Origin: Vanessa cardui
Lineage: Eukaryota > Arthropoda > Insecta > Lepidoptera > Nymphalidae
NCBI RefSeq assembly: GCF_905220365.1
Contig: NC_061126.1
Span: 7,130,001 to 7,194,000 of the forward strand
Direction of reading: 5' to 3'
DNA: 64,000 nt
This document shows positions 37,424 to 49,013 of this stretch, piece by piece. How positions within the stretch are numbered: the first letter of the stretch is position 1; each line of letters starts with the position of its first letter. Both the position numbers and the translations under genes were made by a program. The notes below the pieces were generated by a model. That model was not told where the DNA came from, did no database searches, and saw only the letters and a list, made by a program, of their open reading frames with translations.

Positions 37424-38004
37424 GAAGCTATGAACAATAAACGCAGCAAAAATGTAAAATGTATGTAACTTATCGATAATAACACCATAAAATTATTTAA
37501 AAAACTAATCAAGATACCAAAAAATGCAAAATATATGACGATAGATATATATATTTTAATTAATATGCGATCAAAAGTTGGAAGTTGAACAATCGATTAG
37601 ATGTCAGTTAACGGCATTTTAGTTATACCACCGCAGTATAAGAGATATAAATATAAGAAAAGTACTTTATGTCACAATTTCAATATTTGTTTATGACTGA
37701 TCGAATACTAAGAACAAATATAAAAAAGGGAAGGTTAGTACAAAGCTTTTAGTATAAAAATTGACAGTAATTAATTCACAACATCGACACCAGCTCGGAC
37801 TAACACGTCGCATTGACAATATAACGAGGAGTTAGATTAATGTTTTGAACGAGACATTTATTTACTAAGCAAACATTGATTGCATGTTGGAGATACAAGG
37901 AACACATAATATCCCACATATAAACGAAAAACGAATAAGCATGGTTAATAAATATATATAATACTTAAGATTTTTAACATATTTCTTTAAACTAAATAAC
38001 ATTA

Positions 38005-38305
38005 CAACAACAGCCTGTAAATTCCCACTGCTGGGCTAAAGGCCTCCTCTCCCTTTGAGAAGAATGTTTGGAACATATTCCACCACGCTGTTCCAATGCG
38101 GGTTGTGGAATACACATGTGGCAGAATTCCTATGAAATTTGTCACATGCAGGTTTCCTCACGATGTTTTCCTTCACCGCTGAGCACGAGATGAATTATAA
38201 AGACAAATTAAGCACATGAATCAGCGGTGCTTGCCTGGGTTTGAACCCGCAGTCATCGGTTAAGATGCACGCTTTCTCACCACTGGGCCATCTCGACTCT
38301 TAAAT
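38005..38305 (-). mobile_element. tRNA-derived SINE, full length, with 12-bp target-site duplication
   Basis: It is a complete minus-strand copy from the tRNA head (right) to the body and a (TTG)n-type tail (left). TAAATAACATTA flanks it perfectly at 37993-38004 and 38306-38317. A and B boxes are present (B box GGTTCAAACCC). This is the reference copy for the TTG-tailed subfamily. Confidence 0.93.
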
Positions 38306-38317
38306 TAAATAACATTA

Positions 38318-39284
38318 TTCCTTTATTATTTATCATATGAGTTAATAAAATGTTTTTTTATAGACAAAAATACAAAAAGTAAGTAATATATTGCAGCAGA
38401 CAAATACTCTGCGAAATTAACTTCGCCACTCAGTTCACGCCGGTACGGATGCGCTCATCTCAAATGATATAAATAATCTAGATGCGATTCTTAAAAAATA
38501 TATCAAAGAAAAACTTCATTATCAATAATTTACTTAGTTCCAGGCTAGTTCGATTAACAATCTTGCTCTACAGTCTTTATAAAAGTAACATTTTTACTAA
38601 ATTATATATAATGATTACTGTACATTAGAAGTTCATGTTAAGTAAGCCTACCCACAGTAGAAGTATTAGTACCAACGAATTATTAAGAAATGATTTTTTT
38701 AAGAATAATATAATTTAATTTCATGGCATGGGACAGTGATACATTTTCTACACAATGATTTATTTCAATGTTAACTTCCACAATACGCATTCTCAGTGTT
38801 AATTCTAGTCACATCTATAATGTAAATATCTATGCAAATTTGGGAAAATTATGTATAGAAGGAGTTGGTAGTGTGTGTAACAAGTCGAGTAGTAACAAAG
38901 GAAACTAACGGGCGTAGAGCCGGACTGCTTAAGAATAGTTTGCTAACATGCTATTTACTCTTGTTTGTAATTTTAACTATCGCTTTAAGACCTAATATAT
39001 TGGCTGAAGTTAACAAGCTCTTTGTGAAATAATGATGAAACTTTAATTAAAATTAAAAAAAAAAAACCAACTTTGAAAAAAAAATATGTGGCAGATTTCA
39101 AGTGTCAAATTTAATTGTTAAACGTTTCTAAAGTTCATTAGGAATGACCTTTGAATTATGTTTTTGTTCTTTTTTTGCGCCGTGATAGGACAAGGTTATG
39201 CTTTTAGTACGATGGTGAGTTACGTCATAATATTGATAAGAATAAATCTTCGTTATTATTAATGATACAAATTATAACAAACTT
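38318..39284. other. AT-rich non-coding DNA
   Basis: Nothing recognised between the SINE at 38.0 kb and the retroposon at 39.3 kb. Confidence 0.6.
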
Positions 39285-39488
39285 ACTTGGTCGTAGGACT
39301 TGTGCAAGTCCGTCTGGGTAGGTACCGTCAAGTGAGTGAGCTAGTAAACCATGTTATAACATCTTAGTTCCTTATTGGGAGTTCTCTTATTGGGAGCGAA
39401 TTGGTAAAGTAAGGGATGATTTCTAACAGCGTCAATGTCCACCAGTGACCACATTAACAGCAGCCGGTTCGTCTAACTAAAACTTAAA
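39285..39488 (+). mobile_element. Poly-A SINE-like retroposon, old and deleted
   Basis: ACTTGTGCAAGTCCGTCTGG, GGTAGGTACC, AACATCTTAGTTCC and TTTCTAACAGCGTCA are recognisable in order. The central CCGGTTTGAAGG block is gone. Confidence 0.7.
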
Positions 39489-40253
39489 AAAATAGTAGTA
39501 AAATATCGACTTACAGATAGAAAACATACAAATTCGTATAGCGGATATAGCTTTAGACCAATAATTTGTTTAAATATTTTGTTAAATTAAAACAAGCTAT
39601 TATTCCGCGTGACCTCCGTCACCAAGATGAATTAATGTATTAACTATCACACATTAAATTATTAATGCAATCCTGTCTAATTAACGTGCTAATTATTGAA
39701 TAGTAAATTACTTATTATAATTGAATTTCTATTTAATATTCTTGTATAAATATTTTTTATCTGTACAGCTTACAAGCTTAGAGTTACATTGAGAGAAAAA
39801 TGAACGCAGCAATAAATTAAACTACCCAGGGAATAAGCCGTCTACAGTTTTAATTAACTTTTTGACCAGGTATTTTAAAACGGTTATTAGATATATGATG
39901 TCGTTTAAAATTGATCATTTTTTTAAAGCAAATTGCTTGTTAGTGCTGACACATGATCTATATGTATCATTTCAGAACCATTTGAGAATACTGAAGGGAA
40001 AAATTGGGCTGTATCGCAAAAATGTTTGTAATATTGCACCTGCCCGTTAAACTTGACATGGGACGACTTGTATGTATCATCTTGACAGTATGAGTAAATT
40101 TCTGTCCCTTGAATAAATAATCACGAATCTTTTTCATACATTTTTGGACACTGAAATATGTGGCTGGATATTTGCTAGGATAGTCGAAGTGGGAGTTATA
40201 TCTTTGATCGTTAATCTACTTCATACTTCTATATTTATTGTATCGCGAGTGAG

Positions 40254-40425
40254 TCAGTGTAATTATTATAGGTACAAGAAATAGAACATCTTCAACATCG
40301 AGGTTGACGACGCTTTGACGGCGTAAGCGGCTTATACCTCTTGCAGGGCTAGTGATAAGTGGAGGTAAGAACCACTTACCACTTAAGTGGTATTAACTGC
40401 TCAATCGCCTTTCTAAACTAACAAA
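40254..40425 (+). mobile_element. Poly-A SINE-like retroposon, strongly diverged
   Basis: GAGTGAGTCAGTGTAA, a diverged ACAAGAAATAGAACATCTTC and ACCACTTACC occur in family order. The 3' ends in a diverged form of the CGTCCGCCAACC block. Confidence 0.5.
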
Positions 40426-40433
40426 AACGGTGT

Positions 40434-40616
40434 TATAATAATTTATACTAATATTATAAATACGAGAGCACCCCTATCTGTCAGTCTATTGCTCTTTTAC
40501 AAACAAATCACAGAACCGATTTTTATAAAATTCAGTAATGCAAGCTTGAACTCCAAGGAGCGCCAAGTAACTACCGACTTAAAAACGCAAGCGAAGTCGC
40601 GCTCGGCAACTAGTGT
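40434..40616 (-). repeat. RTE-like LINE end, old fragment
   Basis: TACTAATATTATAAATACGA, ACAGAACCGATTTTTATAAA, CTTGAACTCCAAGGAG and GCAAGCGAAGTCGCG follow the family order on the plus strand. In the ACTAG-first orientation this is a minus-strand copy. Confidence 0.6.
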
Positions 40617-41309
40617 ACTATTACTCCTTTATCCTATTAAAGATAAAATTGTTTATAAGTATAATCGTTTTCCTAAGTAATAACTCATATTCACCACGAA
40701 CAACTTACTTAAACCAAAATCGTATAGGAAATTTCGAAATACCAGCAATAACTGTCAACTGAATAATCTCATACAGATAAGTATGTTTGTTGTGGCTTTG
40801 TGTAAATATATAAATCTAATAGTTTAAGTCTGCGAATATAAAAGGTAAGTTTCTATTTTTGAATAGCGAATAATGATCTCATACACTTATTATTTATGGA
40901 TATCATATCTTCAGTGGTAATGTTACGATGGCCTCCGGGCTTACCTTAATAGGTGTTACATAATTGTGTTTAAACGACTTTACATATTTTTAGATGTTAT
41001 CTCGAAGTTCGCGGTATAGTAATAAAGGTCGCGAACCTTCGTGTATAAGTCTCTTTAAGTAGAGCGTTACCAAAGCGTAGAAATGTATGGGGCACGGTCT
41101 TTTTGTTTAAGAATTCAATTATTTTTCTATAGTAAATTACGTAAAGTTTTCTTTTTTTGTTTTTTCTCTTGCTTCATAATAACAATGAATGAGTTAATGA
41201 AACGAATGTTTTAAAACTACATTTACAATTTAATATGTCTTATATTTCTTTTTATTATATTAATATTAATTTAAATAATTGTACTTACTAACATGACTTT
41301 GTATTTTTT

Positions 41310-41440
41310 AAATGTTGAAAAAGAGTTAGTTAACTACTGAGTTTCTTGCAGTTTCTTCTTCACTTGATTGTAAAATGACGATTCAAAAGTGCTTGTAAAA
41401 GCCTACTTGAATAAAGTTTATTTTGATTTTTGATTTTTGT
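41310..41440 (+). repeat. CR1/Jockey-like LINE 3' end with internal deletion
   Basis: AAAGAGTTAGTTAACTACTG AGTTTCTTGC, then TCAAAAGTGCTTGTAAAAGC and a TTTTGATTTT terminal run. The CCGGTTCTTCTCGG segment between them is missing. Confidence 0.65.
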
Positions 41441-41569
41441 CATAATCTTTATACGAATATAGTCCCACACATACGTAAGACTCTACATAATACTTAGATA
41501 GGCAAAGTTACCACCACACATGTAGTTTAAATATTATTACTATTACTGGGGAAACCTTTGCTTGTAATT

Positions 41570-41755
41570 AATGTCGTGATAAAGGGTGAAGCAAACCATC
41601 GTGAGGAAACCTGCATTTGCCTAATTTCAATGAAATTCTGCCTCATGTGTATCGCATTTCAACAGCATGGTGGATTTATCTGCAAAGCAATCTCCTCAAA
41701 GATTGAGGAAGTCTTAGCCCAGCAGTGGGACATATACAGGCTGTTACTTTTTATA
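41570..41755 (+). mobile_element. tRNA-derived SINE, 5'-truncated old copy
   Basis: It matches the SINE body from GGGTGAAGCAAACCATCGTG through CCCAGCAGTGGGACATATAC and a TTACTTTTT tail. The tRNA head is absent. The frame at 41558-41758 is only this repeat read through. Confidence 0.8.
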
Positions 41756-44415
41756 TAAAATATATTATTACCCGCAAGTAAACAAAACGTCAGATGGAGA
41801 TGTGTATACCTACGTTGTAATGTATGACTTGTTATCACGCGACGACCCGATGAGTTTGCCCTGCCTCGCTCTTAGACAATAATTATAAACCCCTTGAAGT
41901 TACTGTTTATATATGTACTGTTATATATATGTTCTATATGTTACGCTACTTTCAAAGATAATTCGTTACGCTTGTAGATAGTAAAATTTAAAATTATCTA
42001 GTTACAACGAGATAGATAGATACAGTAGTCAGATGTCGACTTACGTCTCGTAGTCAATTCTACTAGATGTAAGAAAAAATGGTTGTTTTTAAACACTGTA
42101 ACCAATCACAAGGTATTTCTTACAAATCAAAATCTTAGAATATTAAAATTTACACTTTATTGTAACATCACATTATCGGTTAGCGTCTCGCTTTTTGTTT
42201 GACATAAAACTAAAAACCGCCTGTCAGTTCTCGCGAATGCATCGGAAGTATGTTGCGATGACTCTGGGCCCCTCGGGACTCGCATTTCCATCGTTTCTCC
42301 TCGCTACGATGTTTATATCAGTTTAAGAGGCGACTTCACCGATCGGAACATTTCCGTTGCGAAAGCATAAAAGAATTTCGTGGAAATAACGGCTGTTTTG
42401 AATACAAGTACCACATATTCGAAAATGCTTTTCTCGAGCTTAAAATAGCAACATCATATCATTTATTTTAAATTCTGTAAGACTTTCAAAACATATTTAT
42501 AGAGGGTAGTCGACTGTCGTATGATATATCTTTTGTGTAAACTTATATCTTATAACTTTTATTTTTACTGTGAAATCACAATTATGATCTTAGTTCTTCT
42601 TTGCTATTTTGAAAAGCAAGAACAGTTGATGATGAGCTGTCACCACATTCACAATGTACAAGTGTATATGATATGCAAAATCATTTTCTAAGTACTTTCT
42701 ATTTCGGCTGTATTTCATCAAAATACAGCTTAAAAGAGTTCTACTATAGGAAAAATGGCTTTACTGGCTACTTCCAGATTTCAAACCCCGAACCAATATT
42801 TTTAAAAAAAATATCCTGAAATACCAATACCGAACCGACCGAGTCAATAATCATAGTGTCAATGAGGATGATAAAATTAATATTAGAATAATCGTTAGTG
42901 ATCTTAAGCAAAAATAAATTATTTAATGAATTTATTTATATATGTACTTTATTATTCTGTAAATCCTTAGAAAAAGGTGAAATAAAATATTGAAAGAAAT
43001 ACGTAACAAACCTCTGAACGCTTACAACAGATACTTTCCGTGTAAAAGAAACACCTTTTCACTAAGAACCTTTTTGCAGAGTTGTAAATCTCGTAAGAAA
43101 AATTGCCGCTTTTGTTTGCTGCGCTCGGATTATTGGAGTTGTTAATGGAAGTGTCGAACAATAATCTTATAAAATATATATAAATTAAATTCATCGGATT
43201 ATGTAATTCATTCGACATTATATTTTACTCGGTGCTCAGTTTAAGACATTGAGAGTACTCGAGATAAATTTTGAAGTGTTTGCTTATTAATTTTTAATGA
43301 TATGACCAAAATATAGCTGAGCATGCCTCTTACCGTAAGTGTGCTTCTTAAAAAGGTCCAAGGTCTACAAAGTTCACCTCTTACGATTATACCTGCGAGG
43401 ACCCCACTTCAAACCGGACGTAAGATAAACGGGGTTGCTCTTATTTTCTTAAAGTAGTTTAGAATAATATACCATTATTAGCATTTTATTAAGTAAAACC
43501 TGTTTTGATTTTATTATCTTCGTTTTATAAAATAAAAATCAGTAGTAATTATACAGAGTAAGTTTAAACTGATAAATTTTTATTTTTATTGCTGAAAAAA
43601 TATACAGAATACTGTTAAAAACGTAAGAAGTAGATAGGCAAACTAATAAATTGACCATCCAATGCTAAGTAATCGCCGTACACATGAGCACTATAAGATC
43701 TGAGTTTACATATATAAGAATTATATAAATAAAGAAATAAAAAACTTTGATAATTAAATCAATATCGGGGTTATTATGGTCTGAGTATCCGACAATATTA
43801 GCTTTAAGTACATTGACATTACATACATTGATTTATAAATGTCTATAGAAACAAAACTAATAACCTATTATAATATTACATAAGTCTACGTTATATAGAA
43901 GTATTTTTTATTTCAAGAACTAATAACTCTATTATACCGTAAGAATAACAACAATATAAAGAATTCGAAGTTGAATTATTTATGTTCGAAGCATTGAGAG
44001 CCATTATTGAATCATAAGCAGACGTATTGAATAGAATGAGAACTGTTTTGACACCAGCTATTGACTGCACACTGCGAGTTCTGAGCGATGGTTCCGTATT
44101 GTGGACTTTCGTCATTTTTCTTCTTGGCTTTCATTTCTCATGTTTGAAAGGAAATATATTATTGTTTTATATATTATTCATATTTATTTTATTGACCATT
44201 GTGTGCTTTGTATGATATTGTATATTTGACAAAGATAAATGAAGTTGTTTTTTAAGTAACTAGCCGAGATAAATCATAGGTTATGATGCATAAAACGATG
44301 AGGATGGATACAACCCCAGCAACGTCTCAAAATTTTTGTGCTTAATTTATTTCGTTGAAATAACACTGCAAGTGGTGGATACATGATAGAATGATGGTAG
44401 GGCCAAGCGTGATAT
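41756..44415. other. AT-rich DNA with the 42.2-kb island
   Basis: The island at 42195-42380 is the main feature. The frames at 42967-43218 and 43891-44215 show no domain or splice context. Confidence 0.5.
42195..42380. promoter_or_regulatory. GC-elevated island with a 44-codon minus-strand ORF
   Basis: GC-rich from TCTGGGCCCCTCGGGACTCG outward. On the minus strand a frame (42291 down to 42157) opens MEMRVPRGPESSQHTSDAFA and ends after 44 codons. It has no recognised domain; chance or a small peptide cannot be separated. TGTCAGTTC resembles an Initiator but lacks a DPE at +28. Confidence 0.25.
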
Positions 44416-44673
44416 AGGGCTTTGTGCAAGCCTGTCTTGGTAGGTACTACTCACAAACACACAAAACGACACAAAATTTAGTATTGTTGTATTCCGGTTT
44501 GAAGGTTCACTCATCCTTCAAATCAACCAGTATACACCACCACAAGCATAAGGCATAACATCCAGGTTCCTAAGGTTGGTGGCGCTTTGGTTATGTAATG
44601 AATGGTAGAAATATCCAATATCATTTGGCAGAAGTTACTTACCTAAAGGTAACCGATTTACCCGTCTACCTAC
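44416..44673 (+). mobile_element. Poly-A SINE-like retroposon, diverged
   Basis: It starts GGGCTTTGTGCAAGCCTGTC and retains TTGTATTCCGGTTTGAAGG and GGTTCCTAAGGTTGGTGGCG. Internally it has a rearranged segment (GGTTCACTCATCCTTCAAAT), which is a small inverted duplication of GGATGAGTGA. Confidence 0.72.
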
Positions 44674-45390
44674 TAATCGCGTTAAATATACCCGTCAAAA
44701 ACTTCACCCCAAAAATAGAACATAAATAACTAAAGTTTATTACTTCTTCTTTGCATGAATATCATACAATATAGGTGCATCAAGTAAGTATGGCATTTTA
44801 AAGAGATTAAAACAATAAAAATGGTTAAAGTTACTGCAACGAAACAACGAAGGTCGTAACGAATTTAAATATTTATGAAACTAAATACGCTTTCCTTTTT
44901 GTAGAACACGACTCGATTATATTAACTGCATAAAGCTACCCTTTTTATTGTTTACAATTCATTTTTATAAACTGCCTATTACATACATTTTCTTATCATA
45001 CATATGAAATATATTTTGTATCTACTTTAAATTTATCAAAATAAAATAATAATTATACTTGCACATTTTTTAATCGATTTTATTTTTAAATGAATTAATT
45101 CCATTCGATAATTTAATTCTTATTGAGATAAGATCGAACGTGAAATAGAAAATTCTTTTTTCAAACGAAAAACGAATGGATTAGAATACGAAAGTTATCT
45201 GGTAACCCGTGCGAACGGAGCAGGTGCGGTTCACACTTTTTATTTTGCCCGCGAGCTATACTTGTACTGCAAGCGAGCACAATTGTAGATCAGCCCTTTG
45301 AATAAGATTTTAGATATTTTCGTTAAGTTTTTCAAACTATTTCCTACAAAACATCGAGAAGGTTCTTTATTTCCGAAACATACAAAAAGT

Positions 45391-45409
45391 TTCATCATCA
45401 TCATCATTT
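45391..45409. repeat. (ATC)n short microsatellite
   Basis: Five or so CAT/ATC units in a T-rich context. Nothing else is attached. Confidence 0.8.
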
Positions 45410-46909
45410 CATCGTTTTTGCTTAAGTTATTTCCTTATACATAAGTATGTATATTTTTTTTTTATTAAGTTTTTATTGATTGGTGATTGTGACTGTGATT
45501 TAATTTACCCGAAAGTTTACCAAAGATATAAAAAGCAAATTTGAACCTGTTTTATTATTTTTGTCTTAAATTAAAAATAAAAGGTTACACAAGTAACTGT
45601 TTTACAAAAGTTGTAAAACTTAGTATAAAGAATAATATATAGCCGATGACAGTAAAGAAGTTAAAGCTTGAGGCGAAACACAAGTGTAACTTCTTTTTCT
45701 TTGTTAAAATCGACTCAGGTGTTTAAGTTCTATTTGTTGACTTAGACATTGCTAAGAAGAATTAATAAAAAAGATTTTATATATAAAAACAATTTTGATT
45801 TTAAGTTACAGTCAAAGTTAAAAAACAATGAAAGTATTATGATTTTTACATACATATATAGTTTAGTATAGTTATAGTTCGTATATGCGGTTAGAACTTT
45901 AATATATAAAAAAATTATCAATTTTCGAAAGACATTCCTCAAACTTTCACCCATATTAGCCGAAGCGTTTATGTTTTAATGATAATTTAAATGGCTACCG
46001 TCAAACGAATTACTAAATAAAAAAATCTGCTTATATTGGCGTAGGTGACTAAAACATTCAAACAAATGTTTAGATGTAGAATTAATTATACTTGGCCTAA
46101 AAGAAACTTTTAACTGTGTACTTAATTATATCGGAATGTGTACAGTTCAGATGTCAATTGAAAACATTTGCATAACGCATACTAATACATTTCAGTAAAC
46201 AAACAGTCCGCGGGTCGGTCTATGATCGAACGAACCACAAAATTCAATTACGTGGCAGACAAAATAAAAACGCTTCAGACTACACCGTATCGTTGATTTG
46301 TTTCAACTTTTTCTATCATGTCATATTCGGACTCGATTTAACTCTGTCGTTCTCGATGTAACTGTGACAAAACTTTTATTAGGATTTTGACATATTAATT
46401 TTTTTTTAATACAATTACAACTAAAAAGTATTACATTAAAAAGTTTTTATATAAATTAATGAACTACTAAAAAAAAAGTTGTATTAAAAGACGAAATGGT
46501 CGTAATGTCGAACACTTGTTATCTTAAAAACATTTCATTTATATTGATCGTGTCGAGTGTGTAAAAGCAAAATGTTGACGAGTCGCTCTTAATTTGAACC
46601 GAAACGTGATTGCCATTGTGTATGACAGCTAGCCCGTGGTTATAATGTCAAACAAAGAAAAGTTCAATGACATTGAATTTATAAGTTGAATTAAATTTTT
46701 GATTGACTCGAGGAAATTAAATCTCAATCATTTACTCGACAGTTGCTTTTGTTGTTTGTAAACAATCTTAACACGAACGGCAAAAAGTTTATATTGAATT
46801 ATGTGTAAAAAAATTTAAATTAAAAAAATTTACAAATCAACACACTAAAAAAAGGTGAAACGTAATAACATTTTATAGTCACTTCTTGAAAAAGAGGTTA
46901 TCTAAATCA

Positions 46910-47095
46910 AAATCAAAAATCAAAATCAAAGTATACTTTATTCAAGTGGGCTTTTACAAGCACTTTTGAATCGTCATTTAACAATTAAGTGAAGCTACCA
47001 CCGGTTCGGAAAGTAGATTCTACCGAGAAGAACCGGCAAGAAACTCAGTAGTTACTCTTTTTCAACATTTAAAAAAATACAGTCATGTTAGTTAA
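46910..47095 (-). repeat. CR1/Jockey-like LINE 3' end, best copy
   Basis: The minus strand contains the whole conserved end: GAGTTTCTTGCCGGTTCTTC, CGAACCGGTGGTAGCTTCAC, CAAAAGTGCTTGTAAAAGCC and a terminal run of TTTGAT units. No coding sequence is attached, so it is strongly 5'-truncated. Confidence 0.72.
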
Positions 47096-48072
47096 TTTTT
47101 AAGTTAATACAATTATTAAATTAATATAATATATGTATATCTAAATATATATATCTATATAATACCTATTTGACGTTACAACGAAGCTTTTATAATGAGA
47201 AAAATATTCCAACGTAACATTTTCAACACATAAAACAAATTTAAAAAAACTATGTTTGGGGTTTAGATTTGAATCTAAAACTGAACTGATATCACTTCTC
47301 AATACATACTCAACGAGAAAGCTTAGTGAACAGATAACATTTAATTAATAAACTTATAATAATTAAATAAACAGCAATTTTAACGCAAATGATTCCTAAA
47401 AAATTTGTTACTTAAAAAAAAATTGTGTTTATACATTATATTTAATTGTGTTTGCAAATTATTATATAATGAACTACATTATTTTAGCAACTGTAAAAAG
47501 GTTACAAAACTAGGTAATATAGTATTTTATTGTAATTACTAAAGGTATCATAACTGCATAATAAAATAGTGTAATAAAACTATCAGCATATAATGTCACC
47601 GTTGTATTGCATTTCCGATTCTCAATGCGAAACAGAAGTATCCTGTCACCAGTGGAGGCAATAAGGTAGCACTTTTAACATTTCTTGCACTATTGCGCCA
47701 AAATAGAATGGTTTCGAAGAAATGACATATTATAAAATAAATATATATTTTTTTGTCTTTATAAGACTAAGATCTCAAGGATGTATTGTGGGTGTTTTTG
47801 GTCTTAGTACACTTTTATTTCCTTGCAACATCGGATTCGAAATTTCAAGACTATTTATTGCATTATGTATGCTATTGTTGTGTCTTTTGTCTTTAAAATA
47901 ATATTTGTCTATAGAAAAGGTTTTCTACAAAATATAAATATCAATTATCCTTATATAGCAAACGGGGGCGTGGTCAAAACTATGATTTTTATATCGCTAT
48001 ATGGTCAGGATACCACTATTGAAAATTGTGTGAAAATTGTTAAAATAACTTAGTTCTCTAAATATTCTGTCA

Positions 48073-48238
48073 ACAAACAACAACAACTGGGCTAAAGGCC
48101 TCCTCTTCCTTTGAGGAGAAGGTTTTGGAACATATTCCACCTCGGTGTTCCAATGCGGGTTGGTGGAATACACATGTGGCAGAATTTTTATGAAATTTGT
48201 CACATGCAGGTTTCCTCACGGTGTTTTCCTTCACCTGA
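48073..48238 (-). mobile_element. tRNA-derived SINE, truncated, (TTG)n tail
   Basis: The minus-strand body is well preserved from GGTGAAGGAAAACACCGTG to GCCTTTAGCCCAG, followed directly by GTTGTTGTTG. The GCAGTGGGAATTTACAGGC segment before the tail is deleted and the tRNA head is absent. Confidence 0.85.
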
Positions 48239-48893
48239 GAAAAGCTTTTTGAGTTTCTGTTTTTACAGATATTTTAATGATTTGATCTAATCTATTATTA
48301 GGGAAACTTAGTTACATATAAACATGAGATTATAATAATGTAGTTAGTTTAAATAAGCATTACAAATAAAAACAAGGTAATTTTTATCAATATTGTCTAG
48401 TCTAAAATGTCTTAACTGCAAAATTAACTAAAAAGTTAACAAATTCCTCGTTCTCATCAAGGATATTTTTTTTTATATTTCAGAATTTTCCATTAAAGTC
48501 TTCGAGACAGTATTTTTCGAATATAATAGATATTAGACATTGTAAAAGTATATTTTGAAACGGATAAAACGTTCTTACAGAAAAATATGTCAGGAAAATA
48601 ATGGCGTACGGGGAACGTCGCCTGTTGAGATAATTTCTGAGACAACGGGGGAAATTGTTTGGTGGATGATATGATGGACATTGTTTTCCCTTTGGATCGC
48701 TCTGTATACATTTTTATATTCTTGACAACGTCTCTTTAAATTTTAAATTATATTATAAATGTACAGTTACATTTTTTACCGACTTCAAAGGGAAGGTTAT
48801 TAAGTTGGTTAGATATGTCATATAGTTTATGCAAGTTATTTTATACATAACTCCGTCAATTATGAGAAAATTTGAAAAAATATTTCATTATTC

Positions 48894-49013
48894 GGCATAA
48901 AGGCCGGAAACACGCCTGCAAGCCCCCTGGTGTTGCAGATGTCCTTGGGCGGTGGTAGTCACTTTCCATCAGGTGAGCCTACTGCTCGTTTGCCAGCTAT
49001 CTCATAAAAAAAA
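48894..49013 (+). repeat. Second copy of the CATCAGGTGAGCC-ended repeat, 3' part
   Basis: This is a short copy from GGCATAAAGGCCGGAAACAC to TTGCCAGCTATCTCAT with an A-run. It matches the minus-strand copy at 600-830 over roughly 120 bp and represents a 5'-truncated insertion. Confidence 0.78.

Larger units (their letters stand above)
39489..41309. other. Non-coding DNA around decayed retroposons
   Basis: Besides the remnants at 40254-40616, an 11-12-bp hairpin (CGAAGTTCGCG 41003-41013 with CGCGAACCTTCG 41030-41041) is present. The frame at 39862-40050 has no known domain. Confidence 0.5.
44674..48072. other. AT-rich DNA
   Basis: Contains the LINE end at 46.9 kb. A short segment near 46590-46650 with GATTGCCATTGTGTATGACAG could be a cis-element. 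Nothing else recognised. Confidence 0.5.

Noticed and set aside
43891..44215. Frames on both strands (74 and 62 codons)
   Set aside because: Neither shows a domain, and the hydrophobic plus-strand end is T-rich low complexity; no splice context.
47823..48053. 76-codon frame upstream of a SINE
   Set aside because: Low-complexity hydrophobic translation of AT-rich DNA without start context or domain.
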